DNA of 64,000 bases from DASVHS01 sp038244815 (lineage in GTDB: Bacteria > Acidobacteriota > Thermoanaerobaculia > Gp7-AA8), in NCBI GenBank assembly GCA_038244815.1, contig JBBRTB010000003.1, forward strand, positions 186,001 to 250,000. Direction: 5' to 3'. Both the position numbers and the translations under genes were made by a program. Of the stretch, positions 32,438 through 43,034 are shown one piece after another. The first letter of the stretch is position 1, and each line of letters starts with the position of its first letter. Below the pieces are notes generated by a model. The model ran no database searches. It was not told where the DNA came from and saw only the letters and a program-made list of their open reading frames with translations.

Positions 32438-34098
32438 TCACAGCCGATCATGACAACACCTCCCACCCGAACCGCTTGAACATCCACGCCCCTCGAGGTA
32501 CTTGCCGGCCATCAACGAGCTTGGCCATACGCGCAGCGTCCATTTGTCGACGCCGAGGCGCTGGAGGGCTTCGTCGATCAGGCCGAAGACCCGGTCGAGT
32601 GAGAAGGGCTCGGTGCGCGTGATCGCCGCCGTTTCGAGATCGAGATGATCGATGAACGGGCCGCGCACCACCCACGCCGCCGTGCCGCCGGCCGCGCGCA
32701 CAAGAGTCGTCACCCGCGGCGCGTTGGGGACCGTGAACAACGCGGTCACTCTGCGCGATGTCACGAACGCCGGACGGCCGGCAAAGGTCCACCAGAGGTG
32801 ATCGCGATCGACCGCATCCGCCGGCAGCGCGGCCGGGCCGGCGACGAAGCCGACGGTCGGGTACACGCACGCGTCACGCCACACGATTTCGCCAAGAATC
32901 CGCGCTCTCTTGCCGAGATTTCCTGTTTGAAGCGCTTCGGAGAACGTCGGCCTCGGACGGGATTCGATACGGTCAATCTCAGCCCGCCACTGCCCGACAT
33001 CCTCCTCCGTCGCGAGCGAAGAAGGATCGAACAGGAACCTGATCTGTGCGTCAAAGCAGCCGCTCGCATCAGGGAAGAGGGCTGACGCGAGATTAGCCAA
33101 CTCTTCCCCATTGAACGGCGGCAGTTTCGTCGATTTCGGTCTCCTGACGTGAAGGCGCTCCGTTTCTCCGTCGGAGTTGATGACGAAACGCATGGCGAAC
33201 TGCTTCGCGACGCGCACGATCTCTTCCCGCTCGACGCCCCACACGACGACGATCGTTGCATCGAACGACACGCGTGGAGATCGCGACACACGACACGGCA
33301 GCACCTCGATGCGCGTTGCGGTGCTGAACCGCGACGTCAGCTCCGCAGAACGGCCGGCATCGATCGTCATCACCGCAAACGGCTGCTGAGGCGGATCGAA
33401 ACCGAACCGCTTCCGAATGCCGAGCTGCGACGTCAGCGGTGTTCCAGCCACCCAGGGGCCTGCGGCGCGGCTGAGCGCCTCGGCCGTCTCCTCAGCCTCC
33501 TCCCTCGCTCGTTCGACTGCACGCAACGTGGCGAGGAGCGCGAGCCTGGCGTTGAGCAGCGGAGCCACTCGCGCGCCGAGGAGCGAGAGCTCGAGCCAGC
33601 TTCCGTCCGGCACGTCGGCGAAGGCGCTGATCGCTTCCAGTCCAGTGAGCCGCCGCATGATGGCAAGCAGCGACACCGCATCGAGTCGATCAGGGACATC
33701 GAGCGGCTCCGGGAGCTCCCGCGGCTCAGAATCCACCCACGCTCACCGCGCCAGGCGATCCCGCGACGGATCTGCCCGGCGCTCAGCCTTTCAGGCATTT
33801 CGGGAGGCGGTCCGGCGACGAGAAGAACTGGATGCCACGACTCGCCTCGTTCGCTAACTAAGCAGACGCGAAGATCAGTCGTGTTGAAATTGCGGCGCGC
33901 GAATCGCGAACGCAACGTGAGGAGCAGCTCGAGCTCGTCCTCGAGCGTGATGACTGCGAGAGCGCGCTTCGCGTCCGCTCCGAGAACATCGAGAGCGCGA
34001 TCGCAGACGGCGCGCGTGAGCGCATCGCGATCGCCGCCGAGACGCGCTTCGGCAACGAGCACGCTCGGCGGTAAAGGTGCAAATCGGATGAATGCCAT
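32438..34098 (-). pseudogene. Large protein of unknown family, split by one frameshift
   Basis: Two frames that together read as one protein of about 550 residues. The first (ATG 34098) begins MAFIRFAPLPPSVLVAEARL and stays protein-like through SAGQIRRGIAWRGERG near 33740; the second picks up within a few bases as WVDSEPRELPEPLDVPDRLD and runs to 32438. A single base change near 33738-33750 would join them. The second part has a helical, Ala/Glu-rich stretch (residues ~65-90 from 33736) and later DRVFGLIDEALQRLGVDKWT. Two separate overlapping genes are possible, with GTG 33736 as second start. I do not recognise the family. Confidence 0.5.
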
Positions 34099-34272
34099 GG
34101 AAGCCCCCTTTTGTTGACACATTCGGGAGCATCCGGACTGACGGTCGTCGCATTGTTTTTCGGGAGAGGAGTCTCCCGCGCATCGGCGGATCGCCAGGGC
34201 ACCGTGGGCGGTAGACGACCTCGCCTCGGTTGCCGTGAATGCCCAACGGGGGCGCTCACTCTGGATGCTTTG

Positions 34273-34287
34273 TTTCTAACTTAGAAA
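34273..34287. promoter_or_regulatory. AT-rich palindrome TTTCTAA-C-TTAGAAA
   Basis: Seven-base perfect arms around one C, notable for AT content in a GC-rich stretch. It lies 175 bases upstream of the minus-strand start at 34098 and 230 before the plus-strand gene. A candidate operator only. Confidence 0.35.
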
Positions 34288-34368
34288 GAACGGTGACTGC
34301 CTCATTTGTAACGGCGCGGCCGGGGTGTTTATTCGTGCGCCTCGGCGGCACGCGGAGCATCGGGCGAT

Positions 34369-34473
34369 GTCATCCCGAGGGTCGCGAGGGACCTGGGGGT
34401 TGGGCGGCGCCAGGCACATGCCTCAGGCATCGCGCCACCCTTCCCCCGGGTCCCTCGCTACGCTCGGGATGAC
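34369..34473. repeat. Large inverted repeat of the GTCATCCCGAG family
   Basis: GTCATCCCGAGGGTCGCGAG and following bases (34369-34399) are the inverse of 34443-34473, which ends TACGCTCGGGATGAC. An inner palindrome AGGCA-CA-TGCCT lies between. It is a two-arm version of the single-arm repeats at 15980 and 57646. Confidence 0.8.
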
Positions 34474-34516
34474 ATCGTTAGAGCGGGGGGCGCACGGCCG
34501 AGGTACGATCGCGCTC

Positions 34517-34858
34517 GTGGATGAACGTCCGGTCACGTGGAGCGATCTCGTGCGGTTTCACCGCGAAATGTTGGTACCGGACATCGAACGCGTCCTCGAT
34601 GCGCGTCTCGCGCCGATCTACCGGCGATTCGATGATGTCGATTCGCACTTCGATGCGATCTACCAACGGTTAGACCGCGTCGAAAGCCAGATCCAATCGC
34701 TCAGCGCGGCCGTGAAACGGGTCTAGGCATGGATGGCCAGTCTCGAGGAGCGCGTCGCGCAGATCGATGCGTCGCGGCTGGCTGACTACGAGAATCTCAA
34801 CGATCGGATCGAGGCGCTCAAACGGCGCGCCGACGAGATCGAAGGCCGCCGCGGGTGA
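34517..34858 (+). pseudogene. Coiled-coil protein interrupted by a TAG codon
   Basis: GTG 34517 opens a small helical protein (TWSDLVRFHREMLVPDIERV, then HFDAIYQRLDRVESQIQSLS) that stops at TAG 34724-34726. The same frame continues without a break to 34858 with the same heptad character (ASLEERVAQIDASRL, DRIEALKRRADEIEGRR). One base change (GAG to TAG) would explain it: 113 codons of a single coiled coil. A truncated 69-residue product may still be made. Function unknown. Confidence 0.55.
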
Positions 34859-34898
34859 CTCACGCGGACGTCCTGACCTCCCGGACTACAATTCGATC

Positions 34899-35081
34899 GT
34901 GAGCCGCGCCGCCGAGGATGATGCCGTGATCGCTGCGTACAAGCAGTCGATCGATCGCACTCTGCTTCGTGAGAATCTGGGGCGCACGCCCGATGAGCGG
35001 CTCCGCCAGCTTCAGGAGCTGCAGCGATTCGCCGATGAGCTGCGCCGCGCGGGAGCTGAGCTGCGACTGAGGAAACCGTGA
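34899..35081 (+). CDS. Small partner of a nucleotidyltransferase gene
   Basis: A 60-residue protein from GTG 34899, very helical: AYKQSIDRTLLRENLGRTPD and RLRQLQELQRFADELRRAGA. I recall similar short proteins placed just ahead of a nucleotidyltransferase-fold gene in many genomes, a toxin-antitoxin-like arrangement. Its stop overlaps the next GTG start by four bases (GTGA). The partner gene is broken here, so this gene may be a relic. Confidence 0.6.
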   Translation: MSRAAEDDAVIAAYKQSIDRTLLRENLGRTPDERLRQLQELQRFADELRRAGAELRLRKP

Positions 35082-35466
35082 CGGATTTCGCGCGTCTCCT
35101 CCATACGCTCGCTTCGCACGAAGTGAACGTCGTGATCGTCCACGGCGTCGCCGCGACGATTCACGGATCGGCGAGACTGACAACCGATCTCGACGTCGTT
35201 TACGATCGTGGCAAAGAGAACATCGGCCGGCTGGTGACCGCACTCGATCCGCTTCACGTGTACCTGCGCGGCGCGCCGCCCGGCCTGCCATTTCGATTCG
35301 ATGAAGAGCTGACCTCGAAGGACACACGGTCGACGTGACGCTGTTTGGCGACAAGTTCCGTTGCATCGATGTGGTGACGTCGATCAAAGCCAAACGCGCA
35401 GCGGGCCGGCCTAAGGATCTCGAGGTCATCGCCGAGCTCGAACTGATCCGCGACGAAAAGCATTAG
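35078..35466 (+). pseudogene. Nucleotidyltransferase-fold protein with internal deletion
   Basis: The N-terminus (VVIVHGVAATIHGSARLTTD then LDVVYDRGKENIGRLV) has the GG/GS...DLD pattern of nucleotidyltransferase-like proteins, with the first Gly changed. At about 35305 the frame ends in SKDTRST. The next frame supplies the expected C-terminus: LEGHTVDVTLFGDKFRC, SIKAKRAAGRPKDLEVIAEL, stop 35466. Compared with the family, about 40 middle residues are also missing. So a deletion removed the middle and shifted the frame. Confidence 0.6.
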
Positions 35467-35475
35467 CCAAGACAG

Positions 35476-36399
35476 GTGAGCACCGACGAAGAGATCTCCG
35501 ATTTCTCCGGCATCACGGCCGACATAGCCCGGCAGCTCCTGCAGGCGCAGTTCCCTCGACTTGCGCCGCATCGCGTCGAGTATCTCGGTGAAGGTTCCGA
35601 CAGCGTCGCCTTCGACGTGAACGACTCGTGGATCTTCCGCTTTCCCAAACGCCGCTACGTCGAAGCGCAGCTCCTCATCGAGACCGCCATCCTTCCCGTG
35701 CTTGCGCCATCGCTCCCGGTCGCGGTGCCGGCATTTCGCTTTCATGGGCAGCCTGGCGGCGGCTTTCCATTCCATTTCGCCGGCTACGCGAAGCTTCCCG
35801 GCAAAGGGGCGGACGAATTCGATCGCACCGAGAATCTTCTGGCGACGATGTCGCCGGCCCTGGGGACGTTTCTCTCCCGCTTGCACGCCTTTCCGGTGGT
35901 CGAGGCCACTCGACTGGGCGTGCGAACAGAGCACCATGACAGCATTCAGGAGATCCGCGCGTCGGCGCTGGATCAGTTCGCACGCGTCCGCACGGTCGCA
36001 GCCGGCGCGCCGCTGGAACGGTGGTACGCCTATCTGCGAGACGGTGCAGACGCGCTGGCGCCATCGCGCGCGCATCCGGTCCTGGTGCACAACGACTTGA
36101 GCGCGGAACACATGCTGCTCGACGCCGCGAGCGGGCAGTTGACGGGCATCATCGACTGGGGTGACATCGCGATCGGCGATGCCGCTGTCGATTTCGCCGG
36201 GCTGTTGCACTGGGGTGGCGAATCGTTCCTTCGCGCGGTCCTGATTGCGTACGGGGAAACAACGAGCGCCGGTTTTCTGGCTCGCGTACGTTATCTGGCG
36301 GCCTGCAGAGCCGTGCGCGACGTCGCGCTCGGCGTGGAAACAGGCCGGCACGACCTCGTCTCTTCCGGCCTTCTCACCATCGATCTCGTGTCGGCCTGA
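35476..36399 (+). CDS. Aminoglycoside phosphotransferase-family kinase
   Basis: An APH/choline-kinase-fold phosphotransferase, 307 residues. Visible are the N-lobe EYLGEGSDSVAFDVNDSWI, the catalytic loop LVHNDLSAEHMLLD with the catalytic Asp, and the metal-binding IIDWGDIAIGDAAVDFAGLL. The true substrate cannot be told; most chromosomal members are not resistance enzymes. The start is GTG 35476, ten bases after the broken nucleotidyltransferase. Note the overlap of this region with accessory genes; it may be recent cargo. Confidence 0.8.
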   Translation: MSTDEEISDFSGITADIARQLLQAQFPRLAPHRVEYLGEGSDSVAFDVNDSWIFRFPKRRYVEAQLLIETAILPVLAPSLPVAVPAFRFHGQPGGGFPFHFAGYAKLPGKGADEFDRTENLLATMSPALGTFLSRLHAFPVVEATRLGVRTEHHDSIQEIRASALDQFARVRTVAAGAPLERWYAYLRDGADALAPSRAHPVLVHNDLSAEHMLLDAASGQLTGIIDWGDIAIGDAAVDFAGLLHWGGESFLRAVLIAYGETTSAGFLARVRYLAACRAVRDVALGVETGRHDLVSSGLLTIDLVSA

Positions 36400-36429
36400 G
36401 GCGCTCTCCCGCGATAGACTCTCGCCCTC

Positions 36430-37470
<1,041 letters not shown>

Positions 37471-37613
37471 GCATCTCGGAGTGCGGCGATCCTGACGTTC
37501 CACGCCGGGCAGAAGGCCTCGGTTCGCCCAGAAGGGCGGCCTCACGGCTTTCGGCGCGGCTCTCTTTGAAGCGCGCGCGGAAGGCTTCGGCCGTGGTGTT
37601 CCGGCGCTCTTCT
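37471..37613. other. Convergent gap
   Basis: About 140 bases between the YchF-like stop and the DUF1801 stop. It includes a GC-rich stretch with partial self-complementarity near 37520-37570. I can support no gene or clean terminator in it. Confidence 0.3.
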
Positions 37614-38075
37614 TCACTTCTTCTTCCGCGATTGATTCAGGGAGACCGCGGCGCGGATGAGGTCCTTGAATGCAGCCTCGTCAATCTCGTCTCCCTCGCG
37701 GATATCGATGGCGCGGCGGACATTGCCCTCCAGGCTCGAGTTGAAAAGACCGGCGGGGTCTCTCAGCGCAGCGCCATGGAAGAACGTGAGCTTCACGACA
37801 GCCTTGTACGACTCACCCGTGCAGACGCCCCCGTCGTGAGCCCAGACCGGCGTCCCCCTCCACTTCCACTCCTCGGTGATTCCCGGATCCGCCTGATTGA
37901 TGAGCTTGCGGACACGGCGAAGCACGTCCCCACGCCAGTCGCCGAGCTCCGCGATTTTCATCGTGATCAACCGGGAGGCTGATTTCCCGGTGGCAGCGTT
38001 TTCGGCCTCTGCCTTTTTTGCGCGCGGACCGGGGCGAGCGGTCGCCTTCTTCGCGACTTTCCTGGTGGTGCTCAT
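37614..38075 (-). CDS. DUF1801 domain protein
   Basis: A 153-residue protein. The first ~35 residues are Lys/Ala-rich and probably unstructured or nucleic-acid-binding. The rest is a DUF1801/YdhG-like fold: VRKLINQADPGITEEWKWRG, VKLTFFHGAALRDP and VRRAIDIREGDEIDEAAF. Function of the family is not established. Ends KKK. Start ATG 38075. Confidence 0.8.
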   Translation of the reverse strand: MSTTRKVAKKATARPGPRAKKAEAENAATGKSASRLITMKIAELGDWRGDVLRRVRKLINQADPGITEEWKWRGTPVWAHDGGVCTGESYKAVVKLTFFHGAALRDPAGLFNSSLEGNVRRAIDIREGDEIDEAAFKDLIRAAVSLNQSRKKK

Positions 38076-38805
38076 GACGGCTCCTCCTTGTTCTGTTGTG
38101 GTTCTTGCCGCTCACGGACCCCTGCACCCGGCCGGGCCGTCCAGCGATGTTAGCGAACGGGCAGGAGCCAGCGCAAAGCGCGGCAACTTCGTGGCAGAAG
38201 GTGGCTCGTCGAACGATCAGCGCTTCAGCCGGCGGCGCGGATCACGCCGACAGTCGCAAGGACGAAAGCCAGGGCGACCATTGCCTCGGTCGACAACAGC
38301 GGAATCACCACAGGAACAGATCCGATAACGAGACCGGTGGCCGTGCTGATGTATAACGTCTCGCGACGCCACAGCTCGCGCCCTTCAGGTGGTGAGAGCG
38401 CGATGATGTGGCCGCGATTCTCGCAGCCGCCCATTGCTGCTTGCCCCGCCGATTGATGCGGTAGCGAGCTCCGTCGGCTCGGAACTGCTGACGGTCGGCT
38501 TCTTTCCAATACGCCTGATCGCCGAAGACCTGATCACTTCCTCTTCCCGTCCGAGGCCGGCGGCGCCAGATTCTGAAACGCGATGAAACGGCCATCGCGG
38601 CTGATGTCGGTTCCCGCTTCTCTCCGGATGGGAAAGGCCCACGCGACGATGATGAAACGAGTGGCCGGCCGAGACCGGGGTGCCCAGCGCTTTCGTGCGG
38701 TCTCCACTTTCGGGATCCGGCACGGATGACGGAGCGGGCGGAGATTCCGCCGAGATCATGGCGAACGGAGAGAGCGGTCGCCTGGCGACCGCTCTCTCGA
38801 AAAAC
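38076..38805. other. Long gap with gene fragments and repeat copy
   Basis: About 730 bases with no intact gene. On the minus strand near 38580-38650 a piece reading GTDISRDGRFIAFQNLAPP resembles a beta-propeller (PD40-type) repeat. An open frame at 38225-38509 ends in a hydrophobic stretch (GLVIGSVPVVIPLLSTEAMV) and could be a small membrane protein, but its N-terminus is not convincing. At 38663-38683 is one arm of the GCACCCCGGTCTCG element. Confidence 0.4.
38663..38700. repeat. Single-arm copy of the GCACCCCGGTCTCG element
   Basis: GGCCGGCCGAGACCGGGGTG then CCCAGCGCTTTCGTGCGG. The last 20 bases (38681-38700) are identical to 43883-43902 inside the transposase remnant, and the first part matches the element arms at 43686 and 43732. 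Confidence 0.6.
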
Positions 38806-41800
38806 CTACTGCAGCCCGCCTCTCAGATCCAGAACGTGGGCTGCCTTGATGGTGGTGCTGTTCGCGGTCACCGTCGGATCGGTGTAGCCCACTCCGGACA
38901 GCCCAACACCGGCCCGCACGCCGTCCACTCCGTTTCGCAGCTCGATCAGATGAATGCGCTTGACCACCGCGCCGCTGAGCGATCCGTCGGTGAATGACAG
39001 GGCAGGCCATCCGAGTGCCGCGCGAGCGTCGTTGAGGGCCAGGCGCAGCTCGGCAAAGTCGATCGCGTGGATGACAGTGCTTCCCACTGAGAGAGTTGGG
39101 TATGTGTAATCGAATGGGACGGCCAGGTCGACGTTGCTGTATGCCAGAACTCCGGCCGGACCGAAGGCCGTGACTTGATAGAGGTACCCGTTACGGTTCG
39201 TCACACCATTGTCGAGATATGTAGTGGTCGTCGGAGCGGCAATCGGATTGAATGCGCTGCCGTTCAAGCTGCGCTGCACAACATAGGAGGTGGCGCCGGT
39301 GACTGAGCTCCAGCTCAGAGCAACCTGTCCGTTCGACGCTGCTGCGGTCAACGCCATAGCCGCCAGTCCCGAAGCACTCTGGCTCACGACGAAAGGCTGT
39401 CCGGCGATGGTCAGCGTGGTGGTCCGAGCATTCGACGTTGCGTTGAGCCCGACCGAGTACTGCACCGTGCCGCTGGCCGACCCCGACGAGCCCGAAGTGA
39501 TTGCCACAAAACTCCCGCCGGGGGCCGTGGCCGTCCACGGGCAGCCGTTGCCCGTAGTTACCTGGACCGAGCCGCTGGCGGCCGCGGACGAGTAGCTCGC
39601 CGAAATCGGGGCGATGGTGGTCGTGCAGGTATACGTGAACGCATTCGTGCTCAGGGCAGCCTGGCCGTCTGGATTGATCACCACCACATCAACGATCCCC
39701 CCGGCGTGCGCCGGACTCGTGACGCTGATCGCGGTCGAGTTCGACCCGCCCATGTTGATCACTCCGTCGACTCCTCCGAAGAGCACCCGCAGTCCGGAAG
39801 CGATGACAAACCCCGTGCCGTTCACTGTCACCGGGGTTCCACCAATGGTGTTCCCACCGGACGGGGTCACGGTGCTGATCGTCGGAGCGGGATCAAGTGC
39901 CAGCATGTAGACGCCGGTCGCGGCCGAGGCCAGAAGACGGCGGGAGGTCGTCTGAGCGAACGCATTGAATCCGGTCAGACCGGCACTGGGGTACGGCCCG
40001 CCCGATGGACCGAGCGTCCACGTCGTCGCGCCGTTCACAGTGGTGTAATACCCGGCGGTGGTTCCCGCGTGCACGCGCATGACGCTGCTGGGATCCACGA
40101 GCAGCGCGCTCACATCAGGGAGCGTGACTGGAAGGCCGGTATTCATCGGCGACCAGTTCGTGCCGCCGTTGGCGGTTTTGTACACGCCGAGAGAGTTGCT
40201 GTTGCTGGCGTCTCGCATGCCGGCAAAGAGCACCAGCGTGGAGCTGGGCGCGATGGCCAGCGACTGAGGATATCCGCCCACCGGGGAGACGCTGCTCCAT
40301 GTAGCGCCGTTGTTCGTGCTCTTTCCGACGTTGGGTGTGCCGCTGCCTGCGGCATAGAGCGTTCCGGCGATGGCAGGATCGACCTGCAGGAAGTAGCCGC
40401 GGAGATTCGTGCTGGAGGCATCGATGATATTGACGAAGCTCGCCCCGCCGTTCACCGATTTCGCCAGCAGGTCGCTCGACGTGCTTCCACCGTTGATGTG
40501 GAAGTCGCCGGCATAGACGTTACCGGTGGCCAGGGGATCGATGGCCAGTCCAGCGACAAAATCTTCGCCGATGCCGCCGCCCGTGACGGGAGTGGTCCAG
40601 TTACTGCCGCCGTCGATGCTGCGGTAGATCGTTCCGGCACCAGCCACCATGATCGTTTGCCCGTTTGCGGCGACGGCGTGCAGAACGCTGCCAGCGAACG
40701 GACCGGCCACGCCGTTCCAGGTCGTCCCCCCGTCCGTGCTCTTATAAAGACTGACCGGATCAGGATACGCCGTGGCGTAGACCGTCGTGCCACTGGCCAG
40801 GTCGCGTGTGATGCTTGTGAAGTTGCTCCCGGTGATCGCGCCGTTGGCGGCCTGCACCAGGGCCTTGACCCAGGTCCCGTTGGCCGATGTTGCCGAGACC
40901 TCTGGAGAGATCGGCCCCTCGATGCCGTTCTCCACGGCCGTGATGACGAAGTAGTACGTGGCGTTGTTCGGCAGCGGTGAGAGGACGTAGGGGCTGGTTG
41001 CGCCGGTGATCTTCGTCTGGAACATCGAGGTGGTCACGCCGGGCGACTGCGATATGTAGAGGTTGTACGAGCTCGCGCCGACCACCCCGGGCCAGGTAAC
41101 CGTGATCCTCCCGATACCCGCGGTGGCCGTGAGATAGAGACCAATTTCATAGGCTCCGATGGTCGGCGGCGACGTTCGCGGATTGTTGTCGAGATCGACG
41201 GTGGGAGCGCCGACATTCGTTCCGGCGCGACGCGCTGGTGAGGAGGAGCGTAAGTGCAGGTCGCTCGGCGCACTGACAAACAGCGGATCGGTGTTCACGA
41301 GCGCGTTCGTGCCGAAGGATGACTCGGAAGCCGGGAAAAACAGATTGTTTGTGCCGTTGTTGGCACTCACGCCGCCGAAGATTGGCGGCGTTCCGGATCC
41401 TGACCCCGCCAGCGCCGTATCGTTCGCGAAGATGTTGTTCGTGATCGTGCAGGTCTGACAATCGAGCGGCGGGTAAAGCGCGCCGCCAGCGGCGCCGCCG
41501 CTGGCGCCGCCATTTCCACCCTGCGCCGTGTTGCCATAGAACGTGCAGTTGGTGATGTGCGGCTCTCCGGTGGTGCTGAACCCGTACACCCCGGCACCGT
41601 GAGCGTCTCCACCCGCTTGCGATCCGACTCCGTCTCCGCCAAGAGCCGTGTTGTTGCTGATGATGCAGTTGACGAGCATTGTTGGCGCATTGAGGAATGC
41701 GCCTCCGCCATACGCGTAGGTGCTCCCGCGCGCCTGGTTGCCGGTGATGATGCATCGACTGACGGTGGTCTGATCGAGATTGGACGAGTAGATTCCACCG

Positions 41801-43026
41801 CCCGAAGCGCTCAAACCACCGGTGATCGTGAACCCCTCCACGAGGGTCGTGTTGGCGTTGCCGCTGCAGATCAGCACCGTCTGGTTCGCGCCGGTCGCGT
41901 CGATGATCGTCGACGAGGCGCTCACGGTCGATTGCAGCTTGATGCCCGATGGAACGGTGATGGGGAATGTCTCACCGAGCGCGGTATTGTAGGTTCCGGC
42001 CGCTACGTGGATCGTTCCGCTGGCGCCGACCGCGGTCAATGCCTTCTTGATGGTCTTGAATGGCGCGCCGACCGATCCCGCATTGCTGTCGCTCCCGTTG
42101 ACCGCGTCGACCCACGGATTCGGATCGAGAGCCGCTCCCGTCGTGGCCGTGGTCTGCGCCGCCGTGGTGGAGAAGAACGACGCGCCGCTGTTCACGCCCA
42201 GGTCCTTGGAGAATGCGCTGATGTAGTAGGCGGTCGCGGCGGCAAGACCGGTCGCCGTGACGGACGTTCCGGAGCCCTCATAGGCAGTCGTTGTCGCGCC
42301 GTCCGTGGCGCTGGTGGCGAAGGTTCCGATCTTGGCCAGCACCCTGTACTGGGGACCGCCGCCCGACCAGCTCAGCGGAACGCTGCTGCTGGTCGGCGTG
42401 CCCGCGCTGACGGTGGTCGGAACGGTCGGCAGGGCCTTTGCTGTGATCGTGGCATTCGTCGCGTAATTCCAGCCACTGGTGGTGGAGGCTGGAGCTGTAC
42501 CCGTCGCGCCGAGCGCCACCACGCCATAGAGCGTATGTATCGACCCTGCGGTGGCAGTTGCCGGACAGGTATAGCGAAAGCTGTAGAGGGCGGTGTTCGC
42601 CGTGAGATGCGCGAGATTTGTGGGGGGGGTCAGGCCGGATGAGTGGGTGACTTCACCGCCGCTGGTGCCGTTAGCCAGTGTGGTTGTCGCCTCGCCACCT
42701 GTTACCGTCAATGTATTTTCCGTGTCGGAGGCCGCCACATCGAATCCCACTCTTTGAGCCGCGGTCGTCGTCTTCGATACGACGATCTGATAGTTGCCGT
42801 AGTCGCCGGGATAAAGCTGAGTGGGGCCGCTGAACGTGGCCGCGATGGCCGTGTCCGGCGCAGCAGGGGAATGACACCCTCCGCAGCTCGCGCTATCAGT
42901 GGCCGCGGTCTTCTTCGTTCTGTTGACCGTGTTCGGGGGATTGCTGCTGTAGGCATAAATCACCGCGGACAGAGATGCAAGCATGACCGCCAGCGTGATC
43001 ACAAAAGAAGTGATGATTCGTCGCAT
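38806..43026 (-). CDS. Large secreted multi-domain surface protein (choice-of-anchor V, FN3, beta helix, TIG, BACON)
   Basis: 1406 residues. A signal peptide/anchor (MRRIITSFVITLAVMLASLS) is followed by a choice-of-anchor V domain with SCGGCHSP, a CxxCH motif that could hold heme. Then come a fibronectin-III-like domain, a right-handed beta helix (residues ~300-620, opening SDSNAGSVGAPFKTIKKALT), another FN3, a sialidase/Ycf48-like propeller (~700-1030, repeated SxDGGxxW), an IPT/TIG domain (ISTVTPSGGNTIGGTPVTVN), a BACON-type domain, a third FN3, and a C-terminal repeat with HLIELRNGVDGVRAGVG and AAHVLDLRGGL. The tail repeat is familiar from secreted Acidobacteriota proteins. Likely an extracellular or cell-surface protein; ligand unknown. 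Its leader is strongly structured. Confidence 0.88.
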   Translation of the reverse strand: MRRIITSFVITLAVMLASLSAVIYAYSSNPPNTVNRTKKTAATDSASCGGCHSPAAPDTAIAATFSGPTQLYPGDYGNYQIVVSKTTTAAQRVGFDVAASDTENTLTVTGGEATTTLANGTSGGEVTHSSGLTPPTNLAHLTANTALYSFRYTCPATATAGSIHTLYGVVALGATGTAPASTTSGWNYATNATITAKALPTVPTTVSAGTPTSSSVPLSWSGGGPQYRVLAKIGTFATSATDGATTTAYEGSGTSVTATGLAAATAYYISAFSKDLGVNSGASFFSTTAAQTTATTGAALDPNPWVDAVNGSDSNAGSVGAPFKTIKKALTAVGASGTIHVAAGTYNTALGETFPITVPSGIKLQSTVSASSTIIDATGANQTVLICSGNANTTLVEGFTITGGLSASGGGIYSSNLDQTTVSRCIITGNQARGSTYAYGGGAFLNAPTMLVNCIISNNTALGGDGVGSQAGGDAHGAGVYGFSTTGEPHITNCTFYGNTAQGGNGGASGGAAGGALYPPLDCQTCTITNNIFANDTALAGSGSGTPPIFGGVSANNGTNNLFFPASESSFGTNALVNTDPLFVSAPSDLHLRSSSPARRAGTNVGAPTVDLDNNPRTSPPTIGAYEIGLYLTATAGIGRITVTWPGVVGASSYNLYISQSPGVTTSMFQTKITGATSPYVLSPLPNNATYYFVITAVENGIEGPISPEVSATSANGTWVKALVQAANGAITGSNFTSITRDLASGTTVYATAYPDPVSLYKSTDGGTTWNGVAGPFAGSVLHAVAANGQTIMVAGAGTIYRSIDGGSNWTTPVTGGGIGEDFVAGLAIDPLATGNVYAGDFHINGGSTSSDLLAKSVNGGASFVNIIDASSTNLRGYFLQVDPAIAGTLYAAGSGTPNVGKSTNNGATWSSVSPVGGYPQSLAIAPSSTLVLFAGMRDASNSNSLGVYKTANGGTNWSPMNTGLPVTLPDVSALLVDPSSVMRVHAGTTAGYYTTVNGATTWTLGPSGGPYPSAGLTGFNAFAQTTSRRLLASAATGVYMLALDPAPTISTVTPSGGNTIGGTPVTVNGTGFVIASGLRVLFGGVDGVINMGGSNSTAISVTSPAHAGGIVDVVVINPDGQAALSTNAFTYTCTTTIAPISASYSSAAASGSVQVTTGNGCPWTATAPGGSFVAITSGSSGSASGTVQYSVGLNATSNARTTTLTIAGQPFVVSQSASGLAAMALTAAASNGQVALSWSSVTGATSYVVQRSLNGSAFNPIAAPTTTTYLDNGVTNRNGYLYQVTAFGPAGVLAYSNVDLAVPFDYTYPTLSVGSTVIHAIDFAELRLALNDARAALGWPALSFTDGSLSGAVVKRIHLIELRNGVDGVRAGVGLSGVGYTDPTVTANSTTIKAAHVLDLRGGLQ

Positions 43027-43034
43027 AGAGGCCT

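Larger units (their letters stand above)
34123..34516. other. Gap with palindrome and large inverted repeat
   Basis: Nearly 400 bases without a gene. It contains the palindrome at 34273-34287 and the repeat at 34369-34473, both listed separately. The rest shows no RNA gene or coding remnant that I can support. Confidence 0.5.

Noticed and set aside
38225..38509. Open frame with a hydrophobic C-terminus
   Set aside because: The N-terminal part is Arg/Ser-rich and not protein-like, there is no clear ribosome site, and the region holds other fragments. Kept only as part of the gap description.
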